From the NCBI GenBank assembly GCA_029721435.1, contig CM056576.1, positions 117,293,166 to 117,357,165 on the forward strand: a DNA stretch of 64,000 nucleotides, read 5' to 3'. The DNA comes from Gymnothorax reevesii (Eukaryota > Chordata > Actinopteri > Anguilliformes > Muraenidae). Below are positions 22,561-35,620 of the stretch, piece by piece. Within the stretch, counting starts at the first letter, position 1; the number at the start of each line of letters is the position of its first letter. Under the pieces are notes generated by a model that worked only from the letters and a program-made list of their open reading frames with translations, searched no databases and was not told the DNA's origin. The position numbers and the translations under genes are program-made.

Positions 22561-25500
22561 GCAAAGCGTGCCATTACCTATGTTTCTTATTCAGTGGTTG
22601 TTAGCATGCGATGAATTATACTTGTAAAACTTTTGAAGTTAAAACCTCCTCTGTTCTCAGTATTAAGTTGAGAAACATACTTTATAATGCAATACTGGAG
22701 GATGCAGGAAGCCAAGCATCTTGTCCTGGGTTCAAAAGATGGGAAGAGATCTGTACTTACAGGTGTGGCTTTCCTGAAGAGGATCAACATCAGGGTTGAT
22801 TGCCAATTACAAGAGCTCATGTTCATGAAGGTCTTATTCTTGTCTTTTGTTTTCAATTATATTTAACAGTTCTTTGTTTGTCATTAGAAGATCTTGTCAA
22901 TTTTTTAAGGTTGCTGAGTGCGTGTTTTCATTCAGAATTATTTGTAGTGCTTCAAAATATGAACGTCTTTTCTATAAATGCAATGAGATGTTTAATCCAG
23001 AAGGTCAGGTCGAATCAGACAGGTCCCTCTCAGAAATAGTGCCTTTATTTTGGGAATGCCGGCGCACGTACCATGGAGAAGATCAAGAGAAAGAGCTGTG
23101 GGGAGCCTGGGAGGAACGCTGTCCTGCAGAGATCCAGCATCCACAAAGATTCCAGGGTAATTGGAATCAGGCAGGTGCACTGACGGGCCCTAATCGCCCA
23201 GGAACAACTAATGCCCCATTCCTGGGTTTAGGTACCATTATTTCCATGTAAGTCTCTAAGAGCATTAGCAACTGGCACATTACCTCCTGTGTAAAAGTCA
23301 GCTGGAACTACATTATGTCTAAAGCTAGCTGTTTTGTTTAAATTGTTTTTATTTGATGTTTTCAAACTGTCTTTGTGCTTGTGGTCTTTTCAGTCAGCTA
23401 TCCAAATAGGTTCGTTTGCTAACAACCAGTACCCCATAACCCAAGAACAGTATAGGTTCTGAAATTAAAATAAGGACTGAAGAAAGTTTCATCATGTTAC
23501 TATTAATTTCGAAATGCGGTAAAGAGACTGCTTATTTTTAATTTTGGCCTCACTCACCCAAGAATAAAATTCTTATCAGAACCATTCTCAAAGCAAAATG
23601 TTTATTTATTTATTTATTTATTAATTATTTTTTAATCTGAAATTTAGCCCATAGTTCACTCATTGCTCATTTTGCAGTTTTTCTGTATGGTGCGGAAAAA
23701 AATATATATTAATTTGTTTTAAGATATTTCTGTTTCTATGAAACTGGGGCCTAAAATCAGGATGTGGAGGCTAATAATAATAATAATAAATAAAGTTACA
23801 GATGTAACTGTAGAGTGATGTAATGGAGGAAATTTATTACTAATTTGTGAAACATTACTGTGGCAGATTGCAGCGATTGGGATGAGCCTCCTTCACAGCC
23901 TCAGATCTTATCCGAGACCTCAGCCTTTTCTTTACTGACATCTGCTCAGTTGCCATTTCTCCTTCTTTTGCTAATATGAGCCAGAGGATCTGCTTGCACT
24001 CACTATCTCCTCCACAGAGCTGAACTGAAATTAATTGCATGCTAAGCTGAACGGAATTAGCGGATTGTGGCTAATACTCTGGTGAGCACAACTGATCTGT
24101 GGCCAGTCTTTCTGATCCTCCTTATTAATGGCAGCTTGCTGCTGCAGATCCTGAGATGATTGCTGGCTGAAGTAAGAAGAGGATTTCTTTCATTCTTTTC
24201 TTGTTAGGGTCTTCTCTCTCTCTCTCCTTTGTCTGTCTTTTGTCTTTGTCTATCAGGGATTCCCCCTTTTTTCTTTTTCCAAATGAGGTTGGGCTCTTTT
24301 GTCCTTTTCATGCATTAACACAGCTGCACCCTTAATTGTAACAATTCACTGACTACCCTCCCCATCCTATCCCTCCCTGTTTATTACTAATGCCTGGAAC
24401 AAGCAGAAACCAATCTGCTTCAACTTAGATACAGCACAAAGCCAAATAAATACCAGAACACCCAATCTTCTCATATGCTGTTTGAGGATTCCTTAAACAG
24501 CGCTTCTTTCATAAACTCTTTCTACTGATATCATCCTTCATCAGTATGGACCTTTGGGCTGAGTTGATATAAGTTTTCTTGCTTCAGGAAATGGCCATTT
24601 CTTTTCTACGACAGACTCAGCTTGACATGCAGTCGCCGTGCGCCACCGTATCTCAGTTGACACGAGCAGTGATAACGCGGGCCTCTGTTGACTTTCTTCT
24701 CGACCGCAGGCTGCCCAGCTGTAGACTCAAAGTGTGGCGCGTTTTCGGAAAGCTCCACTCTCTGAAAGAGTGTCATTCACTGGAGTTTGTTTGCTCCTCG
24801 AGTTCCGTGAGCACCTTTATCTGGCGCATAGCAACACGACAGTCCTGTCTATCTGGCCCATAGTTAGTTCAAAGAGTGGTGTAGGGCCTAAGAGTTTCAT
24901 GCAAATATTGACCCGTTATTCAGTCATGTGCAGGTATGTGATTTTCTCTCCCATGCTGTGTTTATCCTGTGAGGTTGGGAGGTCGGAGGTTGTGTTACAT
25001 ATTCTGCCATCTTTGCGGAGCTTTGTTGGATAAGACACCATGTGCATACATTAGGCAACAGAGCGCTCTCATAGTTTTCTTCATGCACCTGTTCCTGTGC
25101 TTCACAGCCTGTTTGAATGTTTTTTAAATAATTCATCCTTGGAACTGTTAACAGGATGATGAGTCATCTAACACTGTACCAAGCAGTGTATGAAGCAATG
25201 CAACCATTTCCCTTGGTGAAGATGCTTGTACAGCCATTGTACTTATTAGCAAGAAAAACAGCTGAAGATATTTTACAAAAATATTAACTGGTTCTCATTT
25301 GAAAAAAAAAAAAAAAAACCAAAAAACAAGCTTTTTGATTTCTAATATTGTATATCAGGCAGGTTTTATGTACCTTTAAATCTTCAAATGCAACATTCAC
25401 CAGGCAATTTTTCTCTTTTCCATGCTTTTCATTCTGGTGACAAAAAAACAGTGCCAGGCCAAGCCAGAAGCCAGCTCATATATATTGAAACATGAATTGG

Positions 25501-28439
25501 ACTGTGTCATTCCTCCAATTGAATTGGAATATACAAATTATTTACGGGACTCTGTAATACCTCAGAGCTTTGGTCATCACCAAAAGAGTTTTCTTGCGAA
25601 CTGAGTGATTGAGATTTTCCATCAATTCCTACTGTTGCTCAACTCAACCTCTAAACCTCTAAGTGTGGCTTTGCCGTTTCAAAAATACTTTCCAATCTGG
25701 TAGGTATTCCTGATAAACTCACTGTATGGGGCCTTCACCCATCTGCCATTCCCAGCACATGCAGTCTCGCTGAAAGCCACAAAATAAGAATTCAGACAGA
25801 CAATCACCCCCCCAACAGCTTGTTAATGATTTTATGGTCTCTGAGATGACACCCTAAAAAATAAACCTACAGGACACCTTCCATGACCTTACATGGCTGT
25901 AAACATGTATTAACCAGATAACGGGCCTTGTTTGGGAACATTTAGGAAAGACAAAGCTTGCCTCCTAGCAACAAAGGGCTGTGGGAGGGAGACAGTCAAA
26001 GGAAAAAGGGGGTTCTACTTTAGCTAATGAGATGGCTTATTGAGATGAAAAGGTTCAGGTCTTTGGGGAGAGCAAAAGCCCCACTGGGTAGCACTGATAG
26101 TGTAGTGTATGCGCTAGAGGGAGGTTCTGAGTGTTGAGCTGACTGTCCATTGTGCCAATGCAAATTAAAATTTGCGACAGTTGTGTGTCTCTGTTGGTTT
26201 ACTGGGATGGAGTCATTACTGAAGTCTCTCTCCTTGCTGGCTGTAAAAAGAGAAACCCTTTTGTAAAGTGCATCTTAACCGCCAAAGTTCCTCGGCTACA
26301 ATGAAAAGATAACAAAAACCAGGAGCAGTAAGTAGACTGAAAATGTCCCCTTAAGGAGGTACTTTTTGAGGTACTCATCTGATTTCAGCAGCCTTTTTTT
26401 TTGACATTTTGCAAAGTGGGCAGCAAAGTCTGAAGTGGCCAGCATTTGACATCACTGCTCTTAAAAACAAACAAGAAAAAGAGCCATTTATCATAGAGAT
26501 CTTTTAATTTATAGTTTTCATTTTAGTCATATTCATAAGGTACAGATACACATAGAGCAAAATATGTAGCAATAACTATTGTTATGGATTGGGGGGAATT
26601 CTATGACTATGACTGAAGGTATAACAAGCTTGCGCTGTGTATTTTTGATCAGGCCATTCCATGCATTTATCTGGATGCGGGTCACTGTCACCTCGTTCAC
26701 TGATAGGATGTATTTTTTTCCACCGAAATCCATATTTGGGTCAACGTGTATATTATTTTACTTCATCTGCAGGCTACTATCGCTTGCAGGTGAATAACCT
26801 TACTAAAATGTGCACAGAAACATGCTTATTGGATTGAATAGTGCTCAATTTGGAGCGATGAACACGCAAAACAGACTCTAGAAATATTTCCAAGCGACTG
26901 CGTATTGGTGTGTCCACTCTGACCTGTTGGCAGTGTGAGGCCTTTGGGTCACGGAGAGTCCCTCCTGATTGCTCTGGGCTTAGTTTGCAAGGCCTGGTAT
27001 TAGCATGCTAATGCTGTCCTTTGCCCGAGACTCAGAAGCTGGGTCAGGGGATGAGCGTCGCTAAAGAGCACAAATGTCTTTCAGGGTGGACAGTACTTTG
27101 CGTTTGGGATTAGCCGGGAGAGGGACACACCTAATCTTTCCCCCTGATCCCTGCTGACCAGGACTTTGACGTGTTTCACTCCGATTTGTGTTTGCCTCTC
27201 CTCTAATTACAGTCTTCTATCATTCTGTGACATGGCCGTCAAAGCCTGGCTTCAAGCTACTTGAGGTTTGGCAGCCCTTCGAATCTGCTAGCCCAGCAGT
27301 GAAAGCACAAAAGACAGATGTGGTTTGTGAGCTCAACTTGTTGTTGTTTGTAAACCATGACCCTCACTGGAATAGAGTGAAAAGAGCTCTATCAGCCGTG
27401 CAATGAAGATTCAGCTGTGCATTAAGCACAATGAAGACTGTGCGTTACGTTAGCGGTTTCGGTGTGCATTCAAAAACATCTTCTAAGGTTTGTTTGATGT
27501 GCCAGAGAATAAACTTATCATCCCAAGGTAATCTTTTGCTTGACTGCAGAATCTGACATCCGTTTTTGACTCTGCTTGAGTACAAGCCTGTTAGCTGCAC
27601 TTATACTGGGACCATTTCAACCAACAAAGAGGATCAACTGGAAATTAGCATGAGTGCGCACTTTCATCACCCATCAACCAATGTCACATACTGGAATTTT
27701 ATAACTATGGACAGCGGATTTGCATTTGAAAGTGGTTCAAAGAAAAAAGTGGACGGTTGCTGAAAATGTTCTGTAAAGCTGATATATCCCTATAATTTGT
27801 AGGTTACACAATGATTCTTTCAACGTGGTACATCAAAATATTTATGGTGGCAACCTGTTTTTTTAAATCTCTTTTTCTGCTGTATTGCTGTCTTTTATAT
27901 TGAGGTGTGCCTTTTCCAGATGTTTGATTTGTCAAGGAATATCTGTTATTGAAATTGGTCTGTTCCTGATGAGGTGCGCTTTAAATGTGATACCCAGCCA
28001 AGTGAATTACAAAACAATGATTAAAAAGGTTTAACAAAGTGCTATACTGGAAAAAAAAATGATGAATAGGATCAAAACAGAACACAATTTAGACAAGTCG
28101 TAGCCAAATTTGAGTTAGCTGTATGGTTGGGCACAGTATCTTGGCCAATCAATATGAATTTGTGGACCATCCATACATACTCAACCCCCCGGGGCTGGCA
28201 GTAATGTATATAACTACCAGTAACATCCTACCATAAATTTAGGAAAACTGCCCAAGTGCCCGTTCATCCCCCCATCTGTCTGAATCCATTTTTTTCCCCT
28301 CTACGCTGTTGGCCAATCAATCTGAAATTGCACATGAGCATGAAGCATTAGCTGAGGCAGAGACTGACAAGACCAATTTTTCCATTCTCCAAAGTGTAGG
28401 CTGTTTACAAGCTACCAGTCATAATTCAACTGAAACAAG
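22561..28439. other. Non-coding stretch; no supported gene
   Basis: About 5.9 kb with no recognisable coding exon or element. Simple repeats are a TTTA run (about 23599-23625), an AAT run (about 23773-23797) and a poly-A run (25301-25318). An open frame at 24579-24863 (94 codons) preceded by a pyrimidine-rich AG lacks any known motif. 25900-26180 and 26900-27230 are repeat-free and mixed in composition. Confidence 0.4.
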
Positions 28440-28720
28440 AGCACTCAGAGAGCACATAACTCCACAAAAAGCCCTACAATCCCTCACATGGCTGGGACAC
28501 ATATGAGTCTCGGTATTATGTACCACCACACAAGGATATAAAAAAATTCCTGGATCCAGAATTTGATTCGGTTAACTTCCAAAATGAAATTACCTCCAAG
28601 TTGGGCTAAGACACACCTCAAAATTTCAAAAAAAATCTGTCCAAAACTTCTCCTAATGTTTCTAACAAATGAACTAAAATAGACTGAAACACAGTGAAAA
28701 CACAACGCCTAATTTTTTTA
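28440..28720. repeat. LINE-tail-like interspersed repeat fragment
   Basis: The phrases TTCCTGGATCCAGAATTTGA, CTTCCAAAATGAAATTACC and AAATCTGTCCAAAACTT resemble a dispersed fish repeat that usually ends in a CATAACCTCCTTGG-type tail. The copy at 33720-34290 shares the CTTCCAAAAT phrase. Which LINE family it belongs to, if any, I cannot say. Confidence 0.4.
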
Positions 28721-28886
28721 ATCATAGCTCATTTTTTGAAGCCATCAAAATTACCACTTCAAAGTTCCAAGTCTTCAAATCTTATGAATTGTGGTGGTTC
28801 CGTGACGATATGGGCAACCTGGAAGCCATTTTATGGGACACATTAGGTTGAATGATTGCACTCCATGGACAAGTGATAGGTAGAGG

Positions 28887-30063
28887 AGACCGGGGCTGGT
28901 TGGAACACGGGGTAGGTTTAAACATTGTAAATATTCAATGACATTGTTAATTGATCATATCAAACATTTTAGGGAAAAACCCAGGCAAGACACCAGTTGT
29001 AGCCATATTGTTTTAACAAAGATCTGGTAGTAGTAGTTAACAGAGATAATATTTTGCTAAAATTATGGCTTAAGTAATTTTCATGGAGCCTAAACTTTTC
29101 CTGCTATTACCACACTGGAATGATATCTTGGAACACAATTATCTATATATATTAATACAAGTTTACCTTGCACTACACAGCTATTTGTTGTTTGATAAAT
29201 ATCTTTAGTATCCATTTTTGTGGTACAACTATTGGTTATGCCTACGGGGTTGGTTGGAACACTATGGTCGGGGCAGGTTGGAACATGTTTCAACCAACCC
29301 CAGTTGGTTCTAACTTTCCCCGAAAAATATTTGTTCACGCCCTGAATATGCAATGATTATATGTAGTGATGTATATTACATCTTTATTGCATTTTGTACA
29401 ATTTTAGATATGGGAGCCTAGAAACGAAAGACAAAAGGGGAAACTCCAGCACGTTATGATGCAGGCTGCAAATGACTTTCTAGTTAATAATAAACCTTGC
29501 AGAGCAATTGCAAAAGATTTTGGCATATCCTTGACATATCCAAAACTTCATTTAGGAAGTGAGGCAATTACAGATATTATTAGTTATAATTTGGGGTTAA
29601 ACTATCTTGGGATAGCAGCAACTCTACTGCTGAAATAAATGGCATGTAAATTCTCATTTGTTCAGAAAATGTCTGCTGTCTCAAACCAAACTACAAGAGT
29701 GGTTCTCAAAGTTTGTTGTGAAGTAAACCAGTCAGCTATCTACTATTTTTGTGGGAGTGTGTTGGTCAAGCAGATAGTGCAGCTTGCTTGGTGTGCTTGT
29801 GGTTGATTCCTGACTTTGGGGTCGCTGGATCGATTCCACGAGAGATGACAAAATGTCAGCGGTAGAATCTCTGCTATCCTAAGGAAGTGTAACTCCAAAT
29901 AATAACTAATAATACTGAGATTGTGCTTGGAAATGTTGAATTCTTTGCTGCCATATTGTTCTTTGGCAAGTTGAAATTAAAAAAGCCTCCAAAACTACTT
30001 CATATTTTCCATTTTTTATATAACAGGTCAGTTTAAACCAACCCCATACCCGAGGGTGGGGTT
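28887..30063 (+). mobile_element. Pogo/Tigger-like DNA transposon relic
   Basis: The left border region reads GACCGGGGCTGGTTGGAACA and GGGGTAGGTTTAAAC. The right border contains GTTTAAACCAACCCC, the partial reverse complement of the latter, so the ends form degenerate inverted repeats. A decayed pogo-type transposase N-terminus lies inside (29405-29560). Internal words GGTTGGAACA recur at 29250-29290, with a hairpin GGTTGGAACATGTTTCAACC. The catalytic domain is not recognisable. Confidence 0.55.
29405..29560 (+). pseudogene. Pogo-like transposase N-terminal (psq-type HTH) remnant
   Basis: One frame gives KRKTKGETPARYDAGCK before a stop. The adjacent frame continues MQAANDFLVNNKPCRAIAKD and FGIS. 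Together they match, across a frameshift, the start of pogo-like transposases (KRKT-G-TP, then an AAK-F-I helix-turn-helix of psq type). This domain would bind terminal repeats. Nothing of the DDE domain is readable downstream, so the gene is dead. Confidence 0.55.
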
Positions 30064-30954
30064 ATTAGTTACAAGGTATTCAGTTTTCGTAGTTTTTAAG
30101 AAATACTTTTTACCCCAGTAGCCTTGCATCTTAAGTGTATCATCATAAAATTTATGAGTGAATTTTATTTTTTTTAAAAGTGCTTGACCTTCAATGTGAA
30201 TATTCAGTGAGCTCCATGCAATCAGTTTTTTTGCATCTTCGACCGAGACATAAATCTGCGGGCATTAGCCTTTTTGAACCAAATATTTAAGAGTAAACAA
30301 ATTAGTAGCAGAAAATATAAAAGAAAAACTTATGTTTGCTCTAGGGACCCTCTCATTAGATATGTTTCTGTTATAATAAAACCAAAAGGGAAATGTTAAA
30401 CCCTTGCTTGTGCTTCCAATTATTTTTGAAGCGTGCACTGGGATAGCTGGTAGCCTCTAGCTCATGGTAGATTGGATGTTTATTTTTTTGTTGATTAACA
30501 TGTTTATTCAGATGGGTTTCTCTCACAAATCAGAAACGGACTCCCTCCCATGCGTTCTGGGCTCTTGGGCTCTCCATGAGAAGGCCTGTTCTCACGATGT
30601 GCATGTAAATGCATCTGCACCAGAACAGTGCGAATAGAATGATTTTTGTTGTGTGAAGGCAAAAAAAATAAAAAAAAGCCCTGCTGGTTTTACCACAGTT
30701 CATGTTGAATTGTCTGGAAATCAAGTAATATCTATTTTGATGGCTGGTCATTACACTTGAAAATGTAAATCCTCAGTTTTTCCGGACACCACTTTCCAGA
30801 TATTTGAGTTTCTCTCTTGGAGACTTAGAAGAGTAATATCCACTGTGTTCTCGTGTAGGACGTGATTATTGGGCTTGAATTGTAAGTGGACATATTGCTT
30901 CTTTATTGTTTAGCGACACTTTCAGCAATGCTTCAGAAATCCTGTCAGCACATA
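30064..30954. other. Non-coding; nothing recognised
   Basis: AT-rich sequence without supportable features. Confidence 0.4.
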
Positions 30955-31167
30955 TGAATCATTTACACCGATGGGCAATTTTGAGTTTCCAATTAGTCTG
31001 GCATGCATGTCTTTGTACTGCGCTCGGAAAGCAGAGGACCCTGACGAAAACACGCAAACAAGGGGAGAACATACAAACTCCACACAGAAAGACCTCAGGC
31101 TGGATTCAAATCCCCAACCTATGTGCTGTGAGGCAGCAGTACAACCCACTGCTCCACCATGCCAGCC
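30955..31167 (-). repeat. tRNA-headed SINE-like repeat, truncated old copy
   Basis: Minus-strand copy of the same family as 45849-46191: shared plus-strand phrases are ATGGGCAATTT, GCATGCATGTCTTTG, GGGGAGAACATACAAACTCC and GCTGTGAGGCAGCA. The head retains an A-box-like TGGAGCAGTGG and a weak B-box (minus strand). The 3' tail is missing and divergence is clear. Confidence 0.75.
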
Positions 31168-33719
31168 TCATGTCACTGGTCAGAGCCGGGAACAGGGTGT
31201 TAAGGCAGTATGCCTGACTGACAAAACAGCACCTTCGATTAAATGGTAAAAACATGGCTGATGTGCCACAACTGTATTACTCTGCTTCTGTTTCCCAAGA
31301 CTGGGATAGAAAATGAAAATAAAGAAGATACTCATTCATACTTCGTCTGCTATGATGTATTCGAGATGAGCCTGACCTATGATTATGGTTACTTGTAGTA
31401 TGTGCCTGTACTGTATATTTGCATGGCATGTGAATTCTTTCCTGTTGCACAGAGTCCACAGACTCCTTATCTGTCTGTCGTCAGCAGGATTGTCCATAGA
31501 GATGCACTCATCCTCTTTGCATATCTGAAATCTTGAAAGCGAACAGGATAAGCGGTTTATGTGGCATATCTCATACTAATCGGTTACAATCAATCAAATC
31601 TGGTGGTCCACCACCCGTGAGGCAAGTGGCCAGACTGTTTACCCAGACTGATCTGAAATTAGACAGCAGTCGAATTGAGTTGGCACCATAAAAGCCTATG
31701 GTCTCTCAGTGTCTGCTCGGGGACTGCATAAAGCACAGCCGAGGGTCAGCGTGCGCACTGAGCGAGGGCTAGCTGAACAGAATGCGTTCATCTGTAGTCC
31801 GACCCGAAGGAACGGCCTGGCTCCACAGGTGACATCACAGTGTTAGGCTGTGAAGTGGAGTTAACCCGTCCAAATGGCCTCCTTGGTTTTTATCACTTTT
31901 TTTTACAGCTTATTGACGCGGTCTGCCCAAAGTGACTCATTACTGCTGTGATTGAGTGTTGCAGGGTAGGGCTGGCGTCTACTGCCAATGGGACAGGCGG
32001 AGCACCGTGTGCAGGAAATTTACGGTCCCCTGCCCAAAGTCTCACCCCACCCCCCCACCCCACTGCCGGGCTCCATGAACTCATCACTGACTCAGCTAAT
32101 AGCTTAACCTGTCACTGATTAGTCGGTGACATCATCCCTGCTACCATTCGGAACATGAGACCGGAGAGCAGATGATAAAGAAGAAGAAGAAGAGAGGCCG
32201 GGAGGTCTCCTCTCCACCTTATGGCCTCCTTTCCCTCACTCTTATTTCCACTGATTCACAAAGGGTTATTAAAACCACACAGAGAAGTCGCCGATGGCCC
32301 GTTCCCTGGATGATCCGCCGTGGGCAGGACATGTGAGCCGGGGCATGTGGGACGGGATGTGTCCAGCTGGCCACTCGGCCACAGACGAGGGCGATAAAAA
32401 AAACCCACGCAAAATCACGGATTTTAAAAGGACAAGAAACTGATTTATGTTCTAATGCCAAAGTAATTACATTTAACGACCTATAACTTTCCTCTAGATC
32501 ATTTTCGGCAACACGCTCTGCTATTATTTAACATGTATATCTGCAGTACATAATTGAGGATTGACATCAATCTTGTATTTGCAAGAAATGAAATTCTACA
32601 GTAAACCTGATGTATGTATAAAGACCCTGTATGCTCAAACCAGTGTTTTAATCCTTACACAGCAGTATAGGCTCTTTTATAGAAGCAGGTACTGAAAATT
32701 GCATCATTTGTGAGATTCAAAATTGTCAGTTTCAATAGCTAAAAATTTACACAAAAGCATATGTGGCTCTATCTTTTTCTGAGATCAGAGGGCTCTACTG
32801 TTGGATTCCGCCTGTCTTTCATTTATTTCAACTGGCTGCGTGATTTGTCAGAGATTTGCTTTCGATTGCATTGACATTGTTTATTGATTACTGAGGTGAC
32901 TTCCTAATATTAGAGAGAACATGTAAGTACTGATAATCCTTATCGTTCTATTTGCCAGGAATGATTAATAATTGCCTTTTGGACCGCGACAGTGTATGTT
33001 GTAGTGAATGTAGTTTCTACAGGAATCCGCGGCTCCATTTGTGTTCAGAAAGTCCAAGGCGGAGATGATGTGATGCCTCAAAAAGTCACGTGACAGCACT
33101 GTTTCTGTCTTTGATAACAACTGATGAGTTTCAAGAGCATATGCCCATGGCTGTTTGTTTTGTTTATTAACGTTTCAAATGAAAAGCAATGTTTTAATTC
33201 CACCGAGTAAAAACTGTTGCAGATGTGCTATTTCCATTACAATTCACTTGGGGTATTGAGCAGACGCTCTTATCGTGAGCGGTTTAGGAAGACTGCATTT
33301 TTACTTGGTTCAATCAAAGTATCCTCAAGGTTCGATGGTACATACAGCTCAACCTTCTCATTGCCAGCGTAGTTCTCAATACAGAGAATTGTAAGTAATT
33401 CCTTTTATTTATTAGTCAGTCTAGTGCTGTGGTGACTGACCTTGTTCCAAGTTGTCTGTCTCCTGTAGACTGTAACTGCAGCCCTACCTAGGAATACTTC
33501 TTCCCTAGCTCAAGAGCTCACTGCTTTGCTCATTTGAAGAGTCAGTATTGCCAAAATATGGGTGAAATGAAAACCTATAGCATGGTTGAGCCCAAATAAA
33601 TGGATTGGTGTCCTCTGCAATAATACAACTTTTATTGTGTTTGAGAACTAGACGTTCAGTTATACCTCCTTTCTGTCTGCGTATGATATTTCATGCTGTA
33701 TAGCGCGATCAGCAGTTAA
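31168..33719. other. Non-coding; includes an AP-1-containing block
   Basis: No gene is supported. 31900-32460 is GC-richer and repeat-poor; see the regulatory entry at 31933-32094. A short AAG run lies near 32177-32192. Confidence 0.4.
31933..32094. promoter_or_regulatory. Candidate enhancer: two AP-1/Maf-type sites
   Basis: TGACTCA occurs at 31933-31939 and again at 32088-32094, the latter extended to TGACTCAGC, a half Maf-recognition element. A TGACATCATC word follows at about 32127. Spacing of 155 bp in repeat-free DNA suggests a regulatory element, but this is a motif-only inference. Confidence 0.25.
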
Positions 33720-34290
33720 CCACAATTTCAACTGGTGGGCAATCGGTAGAGCGCATACCTTCACCATGCTCATCTTCTTTTGAGAATAGAATATGTTAAG
33801 GATCACTTCCAAAATTAAATTAACTCTTCCATGGACTACCCACCTATCATTCTGCCAAATTTTGTGCCAAACTGTTCAGAACTTTTTGAGTTATCTGGTC
33901 AGAAAAAACACGCAGACCTGCATTAATTGTTCTAGGTCCAGAGTCCAGAATATGTCACCGATCACTTCCAAAATTGAATCAACACATCCTTGAAAATGGA
34001 CTGAATTTAAGTTAAATCAACACATTCTCTTCTTGTTATTTTAACTATAAGTAGAGTCCTAAGTACATTTAACTGAGGTTTACAGTTACAGGAAACTCTG
34101 TTGTAAACTGATTGTAAAATTACAGTTAAAATAACTGGCAAAAAAGATGCCAGTTTATAACAGTGTACCACCTACCATTTCATCAAATTTCGTGCCAAAC
34201 AGATCATAACTTTTTTTAGTTATCTTGTTTACAGACAGATGGGCGGACAAACAAATGAGGGTGAAAACATAACCTCGTTGGTAGAGATAA
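33720..34290 (+). repeat. LINE-tail-like repeat, interrupted by another element
   Basis: Two CTTCCAAAATT-type blocks (about 33805 and 33965) and the ending AACATAACCTCGTTGGTAGA match the 3' part of a dispersed fish repeat. Between 33994 and 34168 the sequence is foreign: it contains the reverse of the TIR family found complete at 43597-44316. No open frame. Confidence 0.45.
34030..34168 (-). mobile_element. End fragment of the TACACTGTTATAAAC TIR family
   Basis: Reverse-complemented, this begins TACACTGTTATAAACTGGCA at 34168 and continues with the GCCAGTTATTTTAACTGTAA and AACAGAGTTTCCTGT phrases seen at 43597-43765. It is a partial copy inserted in a LINE-tail-like repeat. Confidence 0.55.
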
Positions 34291-34314
34291 TTTGGAGAGA
34301 CAAAATACGTGAGA

Positions 34315-34760
34315 GAGAGTGATGAAAGTTAAACAGGTTGATGTTGATTATGAGCACAGAATATAGTCTTTGGCCCTTAGACCTCAGCTGAACGTCCATC
34401 CCCGTCTATGGTCCCATAAATTGTACAGAATGTAGGAATCCCCCTGAGGCCTAGACACTGGTAGTGAATAATATATAACTTAACGGCTGAATGACCGGCT
34501 GGAGATGGCCAGGCTTTCTTCACAGGGTCACAGAACATGTCAGTACTAATTTGACAGCTGAATGAGTGCAGAGAGAGAGAACTTGAAAAGTTTTCCAGTA
34601 CCTCATGATTGATAAATGGTTACTTCATCAAGCTGCGATTGGTTGAGGACAGGAAGGACTGGCTGAGTTTTAAATGAGAATAGGAAATCAGTGCTTGAGT
34701 TTGAGAGCCCACAGAGGGAGATAATCTTCCATCTTGAATTTTTGCCATGTTTCAAATAGA
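34315..34760 (+). mobile_element. Partial copy of the 43597-44316 element interior
   Basis: Shared phrases in the same order include CTTTGGCCCTTAGACCTCAG versus CTTTGGCGGTTAGACCCCAG, TTTGACAGCTGAA, GATTGGT and CTTGAATTTTTGC at the end. Both termini are absent. Divergence from the 43.6-kb copy is substantial. Confidence 0.5.
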
Positions 34761-34987
34761 ATGGCATCAAGTGTACCGGAACAAACATACTTGGGTCCCT
34801 TATGGGAACTCCGTGTTAATGAACTGTTATTTCCACTAAGTTTTCTCATACATGTCAGTCTCAAAACCCGTGTCCATGTAACATGTTATCTCTACTGCTG
34901 TACTGAGTGAATTTTAGGAAATTAGCATTTATTTTCCCACATTTTTTCTGTATTTGTTTATTCATATGTGTCTATGTGTGCATTTGC

Positions 34988-35390
34988 CACGTGTCTGCGT
35001 GCGCCCCGTGTTATATTTGGGTTAGTAAAGCGGAAAGGTCAAAGTTCAGCCTTATCAGCGAAGGGTGACGCTGCTCGCCTGCCATCAGCCTGCCCTTGTT
35101 TATGGCTGTTATCAGTAGCCTGGGGGCTCTTGATAGCAGTATGAAAGTCAAAGACGTCCCCAGAGAGACGCAGGGGCAGGCCCCGGGCCTCTGTTCCGCC
35201 GCCCCTTTGTCTTTCCCACGCTGATAAGGATCTGGAGTGTGCCATAAAGCACCGTTATAGATCAAGGCGCGCAATAAAGACTTCTCCTCTGCCAGGCCGC
35301 TTGGCGCTTTCAACGAGCCGCTGATAAGGAGCGCCGCGGCGCCTCTCCACTCATCCTTCACCCTGTCCTCACTCATTCATCGCCCCGTCT
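34988..35390. promoter_or_regulatory. Candidate enhancer with GATA, DR1 and CDX-like motif cluster
   Basis: Within about 300 bp there is a perfect DR1 nuclear-receptor element AGGTCA-A-AGTTCA (35036-35048), a type bound by HNF4, RXR and COUP-TF factors. GATA motifs occur at 35051-35056 (CTTATC), 35109-35114, 35131-35136, 35221-35229 and 35321-35329 (both CTGATAAGG). CDX-like words are TTTATGG (35099), CCATAAA (35242) and CAATAAA (35272). A CACGTG E-box lies at 34988-34993. The block is GC-rich and repeat-free. GATA plus HNF4 plus CDX is the known signature of intestinal/endodermal enhancers; tissue activity here is inference. Confidence 0.4.
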
Positions 35391-35405
35391 TTTTATCGGA
35401 GGAGT

Positions 35406-35584
35406 ATGCACACACAGGCGCACACACACGTACAAACACACCTACATTCGCACTCATACACACGCAACTCACATACACACACACGCATGCATGCACACAT
35501 ACATATTGCACGTACGCGCACACGCATGCATGCGCACACATGCATATGCTCAAGCACGCACACACTAGCGCGCATATGCACACA

Positions 35585-35620
<36 letters not shown>

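Noticed and set aside
24579..24863. 94-codon frame after a splice-acceptor-like sequence
   Set aside because: No recognisable motif, no matching donor and no conservation evidence.
26760..26795. 17-nt microexon flanked by CAG and GTGAAT
   Set aside because: Such short AG...GT pairs are expected by chance and no neighbouring exon supports it.
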